From JBKHXF01 sp046566145 (lineage in GTDB: Bacteria > Actinomycetota > Nitriliruptoria > Nitriliruptorales > Nitriliruptoraceae), in the NCBI GenBank assembly GCA_046566145.1, contig JBKHXF010000030.1, forward strand, positions 105,451 through 169,450: a stretch of DNA of 64,000 nt, in the 5' to 3' direction. The translations under genes were made by a program, and so were the position numbers. The notes beneath the pieces were generated by a model. The model had not been told where the DNA came from and made no database searches. It was given only the letters and a program-made list of their open reading frames with translations. Positions 28,135-36,399 of this stretch are shown piece by piece; position 1 is the first letter of the stretch; every line of letters starts with the position of its first letter.

Positions 28135-29873
28135 CGACCGGGCCGGGCGGCCGCCGGCGCCGCCGACGGGGCGTGGCCGCGGCCTGCGTCGCGGGCCTCG
28201 TCTGGCTCGCCGCCGGCGCGCCGGCGGCCGCGCAGGCCGCGGGCGACGGCCCGCCGGTCGACCTCGGCCTGTACGGCGAGCCGCTGCGGCTCGAGGCGGG
28301 CGAGTCGACCGTCTTCACCCTGCCCGACGGGAGCCGGTACGCCGGCACCATCGAGCTGCGGAGGTCGCCGGACGGCGTCCTCGTCGTCAACGACGTCTCG
28401 ATGCGCACCTACGTCGAGGGCCTCGCCGAGGTCCCGGTGTCGTGGCCCGAGGCGGCGCTCGAGGCCCAGGCCATCGCCGCCCGGACCTACGCCTGGTACT
28501 CGATCCGGCTCGCGTCGTTCGACGGGTACGACATCTGCGACACCGTCGCCTGCCAGGTCTACCGGGGCCGCCAGCACGTCGAGGCGCCGCAGGGGGAGCG
28601 GTGGGCCGCCGCCGTGGCGGCGACCGAGGGCCGGGTCGTCGTGGACGCCGACGGCGGTCCCATCCTGGCCCGCTACTTCTCGACCTCGGGTGGTCGGACC
28701 CGCGACAACGAGGACGTCTTCCCCTCCGAGGGGGCGTTCCCGTACCTGAAGGCCGTCGACGACCCGTGGGACGTCGTCTCGCCGTTCCACGAGTGGCGGG
28801 TCGAGTTCACCCGCGAGGAGATGACCGAGATCCTCTCCCGCGGCGAGACGCTCGGGCCGAGCGTCCCGTTCGCCGACATCGAACTGCGCGCCGACCCGAC
28901 CGGCGTCGACCAGGTGGTCGTGACCCGCGAGGACGGCGAGGAGTTCGCGGTCTCCGCGCCCGACTTCCGCTCCTTCGTCTCCTCGGTCGCCCCGGGTGTC
29001 TCGGACCGGTTCCCGACCCCGCGCGCCGACGGCCTGCGTCCCCTGCCGGCCACCATCCCGTCCTCCCGTCTCGAGTTCACCGTCACGGATGACGCGGTCG
29101 TGGTCGACGGGCGCGGCTGGGGGCACGGCGTCGGGATGAGCCAGTACGGCGCGCTCGGTGGGGCCCAGCAGGGGGCCAGCGCCGAGGAGATCCTGGCCAG
29201 GTACTACACGGGGGTGTCGGTGGCGTCGCCGCCGGACCTGCCGGACCGGGTCCGGGTGGGGCTCGGGACGCTCGACGGGCCGGTCCCACTGCGGGCGGAC
29301 GGGCCGTTCCGGGTCGTGGCCGGCGGCAGCGTCGTGGCCGAGCGTGGCCTCGGCACGTGGACGGTCGCGGCGGCGCCCGACGCGACGCTGCGCCTGACCG
29401 CCCCCGAGGGCTACGGCGCCCCGCTCGTCGTCGCCCCGACCACGACGCCGCGCCCCGCGCCGCTCACCGTCGAGGTGGTGCGGCTCGAGACCGTGGTGAA
29501 CAAGGCGGCGGAGCTCGCGGTCGTCGTCACGGACGCGAGCGGGGCCGAGGTGGCCCGCCGGCCGATCGGCGTGGTCGACGCCGGTCGGCACCGGGCGACG
29601 TGGGCCCTCGACGACGCCGACGGCCGCGGGCTCGCGCCCGGCACCTACCGGGTCGCGCTCGAGGCGACCGACGAGGACGGCGCCGCCGCCGCGGAGCCGA
29701 CCGAGGTCGAGGTCCGCGACGTCCGCATCCCGGAGGACGCACCGCCGTCGCTGCTCGGCGCCGTGCCGGCCCACGCCGGCGGGGCCCCTCCCGTCCCGCT
29801 GCTGCTGCTCGCCGGCGCCGGCGGCGCCCTGGTTGGCACGGTGGTCGCGAAGCGGCTCTCCCGCGCGCAGTAG
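28131..29873 (+). CDS. SpoIID/LytB-domain secreted protein
   Basis: 580 aa. An N-terminal Arg-rich signal segment with hydrophobic core (about residues 14-38) is followed by a SpoIID/LytB domain (about 80-350) with 'VPVSWPEAALEAQAIAARTY' and the signature GWGHGVGMSQYGA near residue 327. SpoIID enzymes are lytic transglycosylases that cleave denuded peptidoglycan. The C-terminal part has a FlgD/Ig-like domain and a final TM stretch (about 553-575), suggesting membrane anchoring at both ends or after processing. Translationally coupled to murA, so a vegetative wall-remodelling role is more likely than sporulation. Confidence 0.85.
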   Translation: MTTGPGGRRRRRRGVAAACVAGLVWLAAGAPAAAQAAGDGPPVDLGLYGEPLRLEAGESTVFTLPDGSRYAGTIELRRSPDGVLVVNDVSMRTYVEGLAEVPVSWPEAALEAQAIAARTYAWYSIRLASFDGYDICDTVACQVYRGRQHVEAPQGERWAAAVAATEGRVVVDADGGPILARYFSTSGGRTRDNEDVFPSEGAFPYLKAVDDPWDVVSPFHEWRVEFTREEMTEILSRGETLGPSVPFADIELRADPTGVDQVVVTREDGEEFAVSAPDFRSFVSSVAPGVSDRFPTPRADGLRPLPATIPSSRLEFTVTDDAVVVDGRGWGHGVGMSQYGALGGAQQGASAEEILARYYTGVSVASPPDLPDRVRVGLGTLDGPVPLRADGPFRVVAGGSVVAERGLGTWTVAAAPDATLRLTAPEGYGAPLVVAPTTTPRPAPLTVEVVRLETVVNKAAELAVVVTDASGAEVARRPIGVVDAGRHRATWALDDADGRGLAPGTYRVALEATDEDGAAAAEPTEVEVRDVRIPEDAPPSLLGAVPAHAGGAPPVPLLLLAGAGGALVGTVVAKRLSRAQ

Positions 29874-29876
29874 CCT
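29871..29876 (+). promoter_or_regulatory. -10 box (TAGCCT) of the CPBP gene, leaderless type
   Basis: TAGCCT overlaps the stop codon of the SpoIID-like gene and ends 7 nt before the GTG start, so the transcript would begin at the start codon. Confidence 0.45.
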
Positions 29877-29883
29877 CCCGCCC

Positions 29884-30678
29884 GTGCACCCCACCGACCC
29901 GCCCCCGCCCCCCGTCCCGCGCGACCCCCGGGTCGCCCGGCCGGACCGCCCGGACCGCCCGGACCGTCCGGTCGAGGACCTCGCCGCGCTGCCCGCCGGC
30001 GTGACCGTCGCTGACGGGCTGCTGCTGGTGCTCTGGTCCCTGCTGGCCCAGTTCGTGGTGCTCGCCCCCCTGGTGACCCTCGGGGTGGAGCTCGGCGGCT
30101 CACCGGCGTCGACCGGCGCCGTCATCGTGGTCATCAACGCCGTCGCCCTCGCCGGGTTCCTCGCATGGCTGACCGGGCGCGGCCAGCTGTCGTGGGACCT
30201 GCTGGGACCGGGTCGGCGGGACCGCTTCGGGCGCGTCCGCGCCGGGGTCCTGGCGGGCGGGATCGGCTACCTGCTGGTCACGGGACTGCTGCTCGCCGCG
30301 AACGCGCTCGTCGGTCCGCTGCCCCAGCCGCAGCAGCAGCTGTTCGAGCTGCTGCGAGCCGGCGGCCCCGCCCGCGTGCTCGGCGTCGTCTCCGTCGTCG
30401 TGTTCGCGCCGCTGGTCGAGGAGCTCATCTTCCGGGGGGTGCTCTTCCGGGCGCTGCTCGTCCGGATCGGGACGTGGCCGGCCGCAGTCGTCAGCGGGGT
30501 CGTCTTCGGCCTGGCCCACGTCGGCCTGCCGCACCCGGCCCAGTACCTCGGGCTGTCCCTGCTCGGCGTCGTGCTCGCCCTGACCTACCGCCGCACCGGC
30601 AGCCTGCTCGCCGCCGGCGCGGCGCACGCGACGTTCAACCTCGTGTCGGTCGTGCTCGTGGCGCTCGGGGCAGCCTGA
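29884..30678 (+). CDS. CPBP-family intramembrane metalloprotease
   Basis: 264-aa membrane protein with seven or eight TM segments. The three CPBP (CAAX protease/Rce1-like) motifs are in order: EExxxR as E179-E180-LIFR, FxxxH as 'FGLAH', and HxxxN as 'HATFN'. The soluble N-terminus is Pro/Asp/Arg-rich with three R-P-D repeats. Bacterial CPBP proteins act in membrane-protein or peptide processing; the substrate is unknown. GTG 29884 has no Shine-Dalgarno and follows a -10 box by 7 nt. Confidence 0.85.
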   Translation: MHPTDPPPPPVPRDPRVARPDRPDRPDRPVEDLAALPAGVTVADGLLLVLWSLLAQFVVLAPLVTLGVELGGSPASTGAVIVVINAVALAGFLAWLTGRGQLSWDLLGPGRRDRFGRVRAGVLAGGIGYLLVTGLLLAANALVGPLPQPQQQLFELLRAGGPARVLGVVSVVVFAPLVEELIFRGVLFRALLVRIGTWPAAVVSGVVFGLAHVGLPHPAQYLGLSLLGVVLALTYRRTGSLLAAGAAHATFNLVSVVLVALGAA

Positions 30679-30712
30679 CCCGCTCGCCGGGTCGGCCGGG
30701 CACCGTGCGCGC

Positions 30713-30718
30713 TACCCT
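30713..30718 (+). promoter_or_regulatory. Candidate -10 box (TACCCT) for the SCP2-like gene
   Basis: TACCCT, 26 nt before the ATG, leaving room for the GGGAGAGGGAG Shine-Dalgarno that follows it. Confidence 0.4.
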
Positions 30719-30744
30719 CGCCGGCGGGAGAGGGAGCGGGACGG

Positions 30745-31158
30745 ATGGCGCACGTGCTCGGGACGCAGGCGTGGCTCGACGCGGTCTGCGACGCCATCAA
30801 CGGCTCGGAGCAGTACGCCGACGTCGCCACCGACTGGGACTGGCCCGTCGCGTTCGCCTTCGAGGGCGCCGGGGACGTCCCGACCCGCCGGGTCCTGCTC
30901 GACCTCACGGCGGGGGTCTGTCGCGCCGCGCGGGTCGTCGACGAGGACGGGTTCGCGCAGGCGCCGTTCCGCATCTCGGCGCCGCTCGACCGGTGGGTGG
31001 AGGTGCTGGAGGGCCGCGTCGAGTCGATGCGGGCCCTGGTGCTGCACCGGTTGCACTGCGAGGGTGACCGGCTCACGCTGCTGCGCCACGTCGCCTGCGC
31101 GAAGGCCCTGCTCGAGGCGGTCCGCAGCGTCGACGTCGAGGTGCCGGTCCCGGCCTGA
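30745..31158 (+). CDS. SCP2 sterol-transfer-like small protein
   Basis: 137 aa, soluble. The layout, with a helix at 'AWLDAVCDAINGSEQYADVA', beta strands ('PVAFAFEGAGD', 'RRVLLDLTAGVCRAARV'), and a helical end, resembles the SCP2 lipid-carrier fold used by acyl-CoA and sterol enzymes. The identification is by general pattern and by the adjacent acyl-CoA dehydrogenase gene, not by a strict motif. Strong Shine-Dalgarno GGGAGAGGGAG before the ATG. Confidence 0.5.
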   Translation: MAHVLGTQAWLDAVCDAINGSEQYADVATDWDWPVAFAFEGAGDVPTRRVLLDLTAGVCRAARVVDEDGFAQAPFRISAPLDRWVEVLEGRVESMRALVLHRLHCEGDRLTLLRHVACAKALLEAVRSVDVEVPVPA

Positions 31159-31203
31159 CCGGACGCCGCGGTGGCGGGTTCGACCGGCCGGTCGGCTGCG
31201 CCC

Positions 31204-31209
31204 TAGCCT
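31204..31209 (+). promoter_or_regulatory. Candidate -10 box (TAGCCT) for the tandem HAD gene
   Basis: TAGCCT, 53 nt before the ATG at 31,263; a GCAGGAG Shine-Dalgarno follows. Confidence 0.45.
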
Positions 31210-31262
31210 GCCCGGACACGGCCGGGGGCGTCCCGGCGGACCCGGCAGGAGCGGCACCCCAC

Positions 31263-33038
31263 ATGAGCGAGCAGATCCAGCAGGTCGGCATCGTCGGCTG
31301 CGGCACGATGGGCTCCGGCATCGCCCAGATCGTCGCGAGCCACGGCATCGATGTCGTGTTCGTGGAGGTCGACGACCTCGCCGTGGAGCGCGGGTACGAG
31401 CGGATCCGGGGTGCCCTCGAGCGGCTGGTCGCCAAGGAGAAGATCGACACCGACGAGCGCGACGCGATCATCGGTCGCATCACGGGCACGACCGACTGGA
31501 CCGCGCTGTCCGACCGCGACCTCATCGTCGAGGCCGTCCCCGAGGTCCTCGCGCTCAAGCAGGAGGCCTTCGCGAAGCTCGACGAGGTCGCCTCGCCCGA
31601 CGCGATCATCGCGACCAACACCTCCTCGCTGCCGGTGATGGACATCGCCGTGCACACCCAGCGCCCCAACCGGGTCCTCGGCTTCCACTTCTTCAACCCC
31701 GCGCCGGTCATGAAGCTCATCGAGCTCGTCCGCACCGTCGTCACCGACGAGGCCGTGGTCGAGACCGCGAAGTCGTTCGCCGAGTCCATCGGGAAGGTGC
31801 CGGTGGCGGTCGGCGACCGACGCGGGTTCATCGCGAACCAGCTGCTGTTCCCGTACCTGAACCAGGCCGTCGGGATGGTCGAGTCGGGCTACGCGACCAT
31901 GCAGGACATCGACAACGCGATGCGCTTCGGCGCCGGGCTGCCGATGGGTCCCATCGCCCTGACCGACCTCGTCGGCATCGACACGTTCGTCGGGATCATG
32001 GAGGCGATCCACTCCCAGTTCGACGACACCCGCTTCGCTCCGCGGCCCTACCTGCGCCAGCTCGACGCCGCCGGCTTCAAGGGACGCAAGTCCGGGCGCG
32101 GGTTCTACACCTATGAGGAGCCCGGGTCGTCGCGGGTCGTGCCGGACCAGGACGCCGCACGCGGGCCCGCCGACCCCGACCGCATCGCCGACTGGACGAC
32201 CGTCGGGGTCGTCGGCACCGGGACCATGGCCTCCGGCATCGTCGAGGTCTGCGCCAAGGCGGGCTTCGACGTCGTGGTCCGCGGCCGCAGCAAGGAGAAG
32301 GCCGAGAAGGTCGTGGCGTCCGTCGCGAAGTCGATGCAGCGGATGGTCGAGAAGGGGCGGATGTCCACCGAGGACATGGACGCCGCGCTGGCCCGCATCT
32401 CCGGCACGTCCGAGCTCGGTGACCTCGCGACCTGCGACGTCGTCATCGAGGCGGTCGCGGAGGACCTCGCGGTCAAGACCGAGCTGTTCCGGGAGCTCGG
32501 CGAGGTCTGCAAGCCGGAGACCGTCCTGACGACGACCACCTCGTCGCTGCCGGTGATCGCCTGCGCCATGGCGTCGGGCCGGCCGGAGCGGTTCATCGGC
32601 CTGCACTTCTTCAACCCCGCCGCGATCATGAAGCTCGTCGAGGTCGTGCCGACCGTCCGCACCCCGGACGAGGTCACCGAGCAGGCCCGCGCGTTCACCG
32701 AGCGGATCGGCAAGGTCGGGGTGCTCTGCCCGGACCGCGCCGGCTTCATCGTCAACGCCCTGCTCTTCCCGTACCTCAACGACGCCGTGAAGATGCTCGA
32801 CTCACACTACGCGACGGCCGAGGAGATCGACACCGCGATGAAGCTCGGCTGCGGGTACCCGATGGGTCCGTTCGAGCTCATGGACATCGTCGGCCTCGAC
32901 GTGACCCTCGCGATCATCGAGACCCTCAACACCGAGTTCCGCGAGCCGTCCTACGCACCGGCGCCGCTGCTGCAGCACCTGGTCGGCGCGGGCTTCCTCG
33001 GGCGCAAGGCGGGCCGCGGCTTCTACGTCTACGCCTGA
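31263..33038 (+). CDS. Tandem-duplicated 3-hydroxyacyl/3-hydroxybutyryl-CoA dehydrogenase
   Basis: 591 aa made of two complete 3-hydroxyacyl-CoA dehydrogenase modules. Module 1 (residues 2-285) has GIVGCGTMGSG and the catalytic-His strand GFHFFNP; module 2 (about 310-591) has GVVGTGTMASG and GLHFFNP. Each ends with the same C-terminal dimerisation pattern (FLYPYLN-like segment, then 'GRKSGRGFYTY' or 'GRKAGRGFYVYA'). They oxidise 3-hydroxyacyl-CoA with NAD(P)+. The second nucleotide motif ends in Ala instead of Gly, so the two halves may differ in cofactor preference. About 590-aa tandem proteins of this kind are known in actinomycetes. Confidence 0.9.
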   Translation: MSEQIQQVGIVGCGTMGSGIAQIVASHGIDVVFVEVDDLAVERGYERIRGALERLVAKEKIDTDERDAIIGRITGTTDWTALSDRDLIVEAVPEVLALKQEAFAKLDEVASPDAIIATNTSSLPVMDIAVHTQRPNRVLGFHFFNPAPVMKLIELVRTVVTDEAVVETAKSFAESIGKVPVAVGDRRGFIANQLLFPYLNQAVGMVESGYATMQDIDNAMRFGAGLPMGPIALTDLVGIDTFVGIMEAIHSQFDDTRFAPRPYLRQLDAAGFKGRKSGRGFYTYEEPGSSRVVPDQDAARGPADPDRIADWTTVGVVGTGTMASGIVEVCAKAGFDVVVRGRSKEKAEKVVASVAKSMQRMVEKGRMSTEDMDAALARISGTSELGDLATCDVVIEAVAEDLAVKTELFRELGEVCKPETVLTTTTSSLPVIACAMASGRPERFIGLHFFNPAAIMKLVEVVPTVRTPDEVTEQARAFTERIGKVGVLCPDRAGFIVNALLFPYLNDAVKMLDSHYATAEEIDTAMKLGCGYPMGPFELMDIVGLDVTLAIIETLNTEFREPSYAPAPLLQHLVGAGFLGRKAGRGFYVYA

Positions 33039-33048
33039 CGGGGGCACG

Positions 33049-33438
33049 GTGCCCGACACGGACGACGCGCCCGACCGCGACGACGCACCCCGGCCCACCT
33101 CCGGGCCGGGGGAGCGGCCGCGGCGCGAGACGACCGTGCGCGAGCTGCTGACGTTCCTCCCCGACGTCGTGCGGCTCCTCGGCCGGCTCGTGCGCGACGA
33201 CCGGGTGCCGTGGCAGAGCAAGGTGCTCGCGGGCGCGGCGCTCGCGTACCTCGTCAGCCCGGTGGACGTCATCCCGGACGTCGTGCCCGTGCTCGGCCAG
33301 GCCGACGACCTCTGGTTGGCCGTCCGAGCGGTGCGCTCGCTGATGCGCACCGCCGGCTACGACGTCGTGCACGAGCACTGGAGCGGCTCGGACGACGGGT
33401 TCGCGCTGCTGCTGGTCGTCGCCGGCATCGAGCGCTGA
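33049..33438 (+). CDS. DUF1232 small membrane-associated protein
   Basis: 129 aa. The signature 'AYLVSPVDVIPDVVPVLGQ' followed by ADD identifies the DUF1232 (YkvA-like) family, whose role is unknown. A charged Asp/Pro/Arg-rich N-terminal 35 residues precede it. GTG 33049 starts 10 nt after the previous stop, so it is likely co-transcribed with the dehydrogenase. Confidence 0.8.
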   Translation: MPDTDDAPDRDDAPRPTSGPGERPRRETTVRELLTFLPDVVRLLGRLVRDDRVPWQSKVLAGAALAYLVSPVDVIPDVVPVLGQADDLWLAVRAVRSLMRTAGYDVVHEHWSGSDDGFALLLVVAGIER

Positions 33439-33441
33439 CCC

Positions 33442-33651
33442 GTGAGCCTCGAGGTCCCCGAGCTCGACGGGTACGAGGTCCGGCGGGTACCGGCGTTCCG
33501 CGCCTCGAAGGAGTACCTCTGCCCGGGGTGCGGCAACCGGATCCCGCCGGGCCAGGGCCACGTGGTCGCGTGGCCGGCGCACCAGCCGGACTGGCGCCGC
33601 CACTGGCACCTGCACTGCTGGAGGGTCGCCGCCAGGCGCGGACGTGTGTGA
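33442..33651 (+). CDS. Small zinc-ribbon-like actinobacterial protein
   Basis: 69 aa. Two likely metal-binding pairs, C-P-G-C-G-N and H-W-H-L-H-C, frame the segment 'IPPGQGHVVAWPAH'. This pattern recurs in small actinobacterial proteins often misnamed ATP/GTP-binding. It starts 3 nt after the DUF1232 stop. The stop codon lies in a 24-bp tandem duplication. Function unknown. Confidence 0.65.
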   Translation: MSLEVPELDGYEVRRVPAFRASKEYLCPGCGNRIPPGQGHVVAWPAHQPDWRRHWHLHCWRVAARRGRV

Positions 33652-33675
33652 GCCGCCAGGCGCGGACGTGTGTGA
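33628..33675 (+). repeat. 24-bp tandem duplication across a stop codon
   Basis: Two identical 24-nt copies (33,628-33,651 and 33,652-33,675), each containing GGCGCGGACGTGTGTGA and therefore the TGA stop of the preceding gene. A fresh slippage duplication. Confidence 0.9.
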
Positions 33676-33711
33676 GCCCGCACGGCGCGGTCCCGGTGCG
33701 GCGCCGGCGGG

Positions 33712-33717
33712 TAGCCT
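33712..33717 (+). promoter_or_regulatory. Candidate -10 box (TAGCCT) for the membrane cyclophilin gene
   Basis: TAGCCT, 37 nt before GTG 33755, just after the 24-bp duplication; GGGAGA follows as Shine-Dalgarno. Confidence 0.45.
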
Positions 33718-33754
33718 CCGCCCCGCCGCCACCGTGTGACCGGGAGACCCGCCG

Positions 33755-34624
33755 GTGAGCAAGAAGACCCACCAGAAGGAGCTCGCGCGGGCCCGCGCGA
33801 AGCGCCAGGCCGCCGCGCGGACGCAGCGCGACCATCGGCGCATCGTCGCCGCCGCCGTCGTGCTGCTGCTCGGGCTCGGCACGTTCGTCGGCGTGCTCGC
33901 CCTCCGGGACCGCGGGGACGGGCTCGCGGTCGACGACGGGGCGACCGACCCGACGGCGACGGACGCGGCGAGCGACCCGACCGAGGCAGGCGCCGAGCAG
34001 ATGGTGCCGCAGCCCGTCGACGCCGAGCCCTGCGAGCCGGCCGGTGCCGCGCCCGAGCCGCGGCTGGAGCCGTACGACGACGTCCCCGCCACCGTCATCG
34101 ACGAGGGCACGACCTACACGGTCACGCTCGCGACGACCTGCGGCGACATCGTGCTCCAGCTCGACCCGTCGCTCGCGCCCACGGCCGTGAACGCGTTCGT
34201 CGCGCTCGCCGGGGACGGCTACTACGAGGGCGTGCCGTTCCACCGGACGATCAACGGGTTCATGATCCAGGGCGGCGACCCGACCGGCACCGGCACGGGT
34301 TGCGTCGACGAGGCCTGCTCGACGCGCCTGCCCGGCTACACGTTCCCGGACGAGCTCGATGCAACCGTCGACCTCGTCACGGCCGCCGGCGGCTACCCGC
34401 GCGGCACGGTGGCCATGGCGAACGCCGGCCCGGACACCAACGGCTCCCAGTTCTTCATCGTGCAGGCCGAGCCGGGCTACCCGCTCCCTCCGGACTACGT
34501 GGCGTTCGGCACGGTCCTGCAGGGCATGGACGTCGTCGACCGCATCGCGAACGGCCCGACCGACGGGCAGGTCGCGACCGAACCGACCGTCATCCTGTCG
34601 GCCACGGTCGAGCCCGCCGTCTGA
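33755..34624 (+). CDS. Membrane-anchored cyclophilin-type peptidyl-prolyl isomerase
   Basis: 289 aa. A basic cytoplasmic N-terminus (residues 1-28) and a TM helix (about 29-50, 'IVAAAVVLLLGLGTFVGVLA') anchor an extracellular cyclophilin domain (about 120-289). Catalytic core features: 'VPFHRTINGFMIQGGDPTGTG' split across the FHR and Q-G-G-D motifs, and 'GTVAMANAGPDTNGSQFF'. A Cys pair in the loop 'GCVDEACSTRLPGY' could form a disulfide outside the cell. Likely assists folding of secreted proteins. Confidence 0.9.
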   Translation: MSKKTHQKELARARAKRQAAARTQRDHRRIVAAAVVLLLGLGTFVGVLALRDRGDGLAVDDGATDPTATDAASDPTEAGAEQMVPQPVDAEPCEPAGAAPEPRLEPYDDVPATVIDEGTTYTVTLATTCGDIVLQLDPSLAPTAVNAFVALAGDGYYEGVPFHRTINGFMIQGGDPTGTGTGCVDEACSTRLPGYTFPDELDATVDLVTAAGGYPRGTVAMANAGPDTNGSQFFIVQAEPGYPLPPDYVAFGTVLQGMDVVDRIANGPTDGQVATEPTVILSATVEPAV

Positions 34625-34698
34625 GCCCCGGATCCGGCACGCTCGCACCGGCCCCGCACCACACCCCGCACCCACCCCACCCACGAGAGGACGCCCCC

Positions 34699-35229
34699 GT
34701 GGCGAAGCAGTACCCCGCCCCGCCCGAGATGGTCATCGACACGGACACCGCCTACACGGCCACGCTCCAGACCTCGGAGGGCACGATCACGCTGAAGCTG
34801 TACGCGGACCGTGCCCCGACGACCGTCAACAACTTCGTCTTCCTCGCTCGCGAGGGCTTCTACGACGGCGCGATCTTCCACCGCGTCATCCAGGGCTTCA
34901 TGATCCAGGGCGGCGACCCCGTCGGGCTCGCCGAGGGCCGGCCCGGCACGGGCGGTCCGGGCTACCGCTTCGACGACGAGCTCGACCTGGCCCGCGAGCA
35001 CCGCTACCCGCGCGGCACCGTGGCGATGGCGAACGCCGGCCCGAACACCAACGGGTCGCAGTTCTTCATCATGCACTCGGACTACGGCCTGCCGCCGCAG
35101 TACGCCGTCTTCGGCAAGGCGATCGACGGGCTCGACGTCGTCGACGCGATCGCGACGACCCGCACCGGCGTGCAGGACCGTCCGGTCGAGGACGTCGTCA
35201 TCGAGAAGGTCGAGATCACCGAGGGCTGA
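34699..35229 (+). CDS. Cytoplasmic cyclophilin-type peptidyl-prolyl isomerase
   Basis: 176 aa, complete cyclophilin fold without signal or TM. 'IFHRVIQGFMIQGGDPVG' contains the catalytic Arg, and 'GTVAMANAGPNTNGSQFFIM' the substrate-binding face. It is a paralogue of the preceding gene, so the pair probably arose by duplication with one copy gaining an anchor. GTG 34699 follows GAGAGGACGCCCCC. Convergent with the ADH gene, 23 nt apart, with no clear hairpin between. Confidence 0.92.
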   Translation: MAKQYPAPPEMVIDTDTAYTATLQTSEGTITLKLYADRAPTTVNNFVFLAREGFYDGAIFHRVIQGFMIQGGDPVGLAEGRPGTGGPGYRFDDELDLAREHRYPRGTVAMANAGPNTNGSQFFIMHSDYGLPPQYAVFGKAIDGLDVVDAIATTRTGVQDRPVEDVVIEKVEITEG

Positions 35230-35252
35230 GTCCTCCCCTGAGCAGGCCGACC

Positions 35253-36317
35253 TCAGCCCAGCTCGACGACCACCCGGATCGGGTGGTCGTCGCGCGTCTC
35301 CAGCCGGTGCAGCGCCTCGCCGACCCCGTCGAGGTCGGTGGTGTGCGTGACGGACCGGCTGAGGTCGAGCCGGCCGGCCTCCACGAGGTCGACGAGCTCG
35401 TTCAGGTCGGCCGCCGTCGAACCGAACGAGCCGACGACCTCGAGCTCGTTGGCGACGAACAGCGCCGTCGGGAGCAGCTCCATCCTCGCCGGGGTGAGCC
35501 CGACGATCGCGGCCCGGCCGCCGGGACGCAGCGACTTCACGCTGGTCGCGACCGTGTCGGTCCGGCCGACGAACTCGAGCGCGACGTCGGCGCCGCCGTC
35601 GGTCAGCTCCCGGACGGCGCGTGCGGCGTCGCCGTCGCGGGCGTCGACGACCTCATCGGCGCCCCACTCCCGCGCCCGCTCCAGGTTCACCGGGTCGACG
35701 TCCACGCCGACCACGGTCGCGCCGGCGAGGGCGGCGAGCTGCACGGCGTGCATCCCGAGCCCGCCGAGCCCGACCACGACGGTCACCACGCCCTCGCCGA
35801 CGCCCGCACGCTTCAGCGCGTGGTAGGGCGTCGCCACCGCGTCGGACAGGATCGCGGCGTGCGCCGCGGGGATCGTCGACGGGACGGGGGCGAGCCAGCG
35901 GGGGTCGGCGAGCACGTACTCGGCCATGGCGCCGTCGGTGTCGATGCCGGCGACCTGCAGCTGTCGGCAGAGGTTCTCCCGGCCGATGCGGCAGTAGCCG
36001 CAGATGCTGCAGGGGCGGCCCATGAGCGGCACCACCCGGTCGCCGGGCAGCCAGCCCTCGACGCCCTCACCGACGGCGGCGACCTCGCCGGCGGCCTCGT
36101 GGCCGAGGACCTGGGGCAGCGACGGGCCGTGCGGCGTGACGCCCTGGACGACGTGGAGGTCGGAGGCGCAGACGCCGCAGGCGAGCACGCGCACGAGCAC
36201 CTCGCCCGGGCACGGGCGGGGCACGGGGACCTCGTCGACCCGGAGGTCCTCGGGTGCGTCGGGGGTGCGGACCCGGTGGAGCCGGGCCGCGCGCATCGAC
36301 TCGGGAAGGTCCACCAC
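35253..36317 (-). CDS. Zinc-dependent medium-chain alcohol dehydrogenase
   Basis: 354 aa. MDR-family enzyme: catalytic zinc site 'LACGVCASDLH' and 'LGHEAAGEV', structural zinc Cys4 in C-S-I-C-G-Y-C-R-I-G-R-E-N-L-C, and the Rossmann motif VVVGLGGLGMHA with Asp (VVGVDVD) afterwards, suggesting NAD(H). Substrate cannot be predicted. The start is one of two adjacent GTG codons. A TAGCGT box lies upstream on the same strand. Confidence 0.88.
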   Translation of the reverse strand: MVDLPESMRAARLHRVRTPDAPEDLRVDEVPVPRPCPGEVLVRVLACGVCASDLHVVQGVTPHGPSLPQVLGHEAAGEVAAVGEGVEGWLPGDRVVPLMGRPCSICGYCRIGRENLCRQLQVAGIDTDGAMAEYVLADPRWLAPVPSTIPAAHAAILSDAVATPYHALKRAGVGEGVVTVVVGLGGLGMHAVQLAALAGATVVGVDVDPVNLERAREWGADEVVDARDGDAARAVRELTDGGADVALEFVGRTDTVATSVKSLRPGGRAAIVGLTPARMELLPTALFVANELEVVGSFGSTAADLNELVDLVEAGRLDLSRSVTHTTDLDGVGEALHRLETRDDHPIRVVVELG

Positions 36318-36351
36318 GGGGCCTCGCGTCGGGGGCGGGGATGCCGCCCCG

Positions 36352-36357
36352 ACGCTA
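36352..36357 (-). promoter_or_regulatory. Candidate -10 box (TAGCGT) for the alcohol dehydrogenase
   Basis: On the minus strand TAGCGT lies 34 nt before the GTG start, identical to the hexamer before the ATP synthase operon. Confidence 0.45.
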
Positions 36358-36369
36358 GCCCACGTCCGT

Positions 36370-36399
36370 CACCCGACCGTCAGGCACCCGACCGTCAGG
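36370..36399. repeat. 15-bp tandem duplication at a gene end
   Basis: Two copies of CACCCGACCGTCAGG followed by a partial third. The repeat covers the stop codon of the minus-strand FG-GAP gene (36,395-36,397). Confidence 0.85.

Noticed and set aside
28131..29873. SpoIID protein as evidence of sporulation
   Set aside because: SpoIID/LytB domains occur in non-sporulating bacteria, and this gene is coupled to murA with no other sporulation gene in the window.
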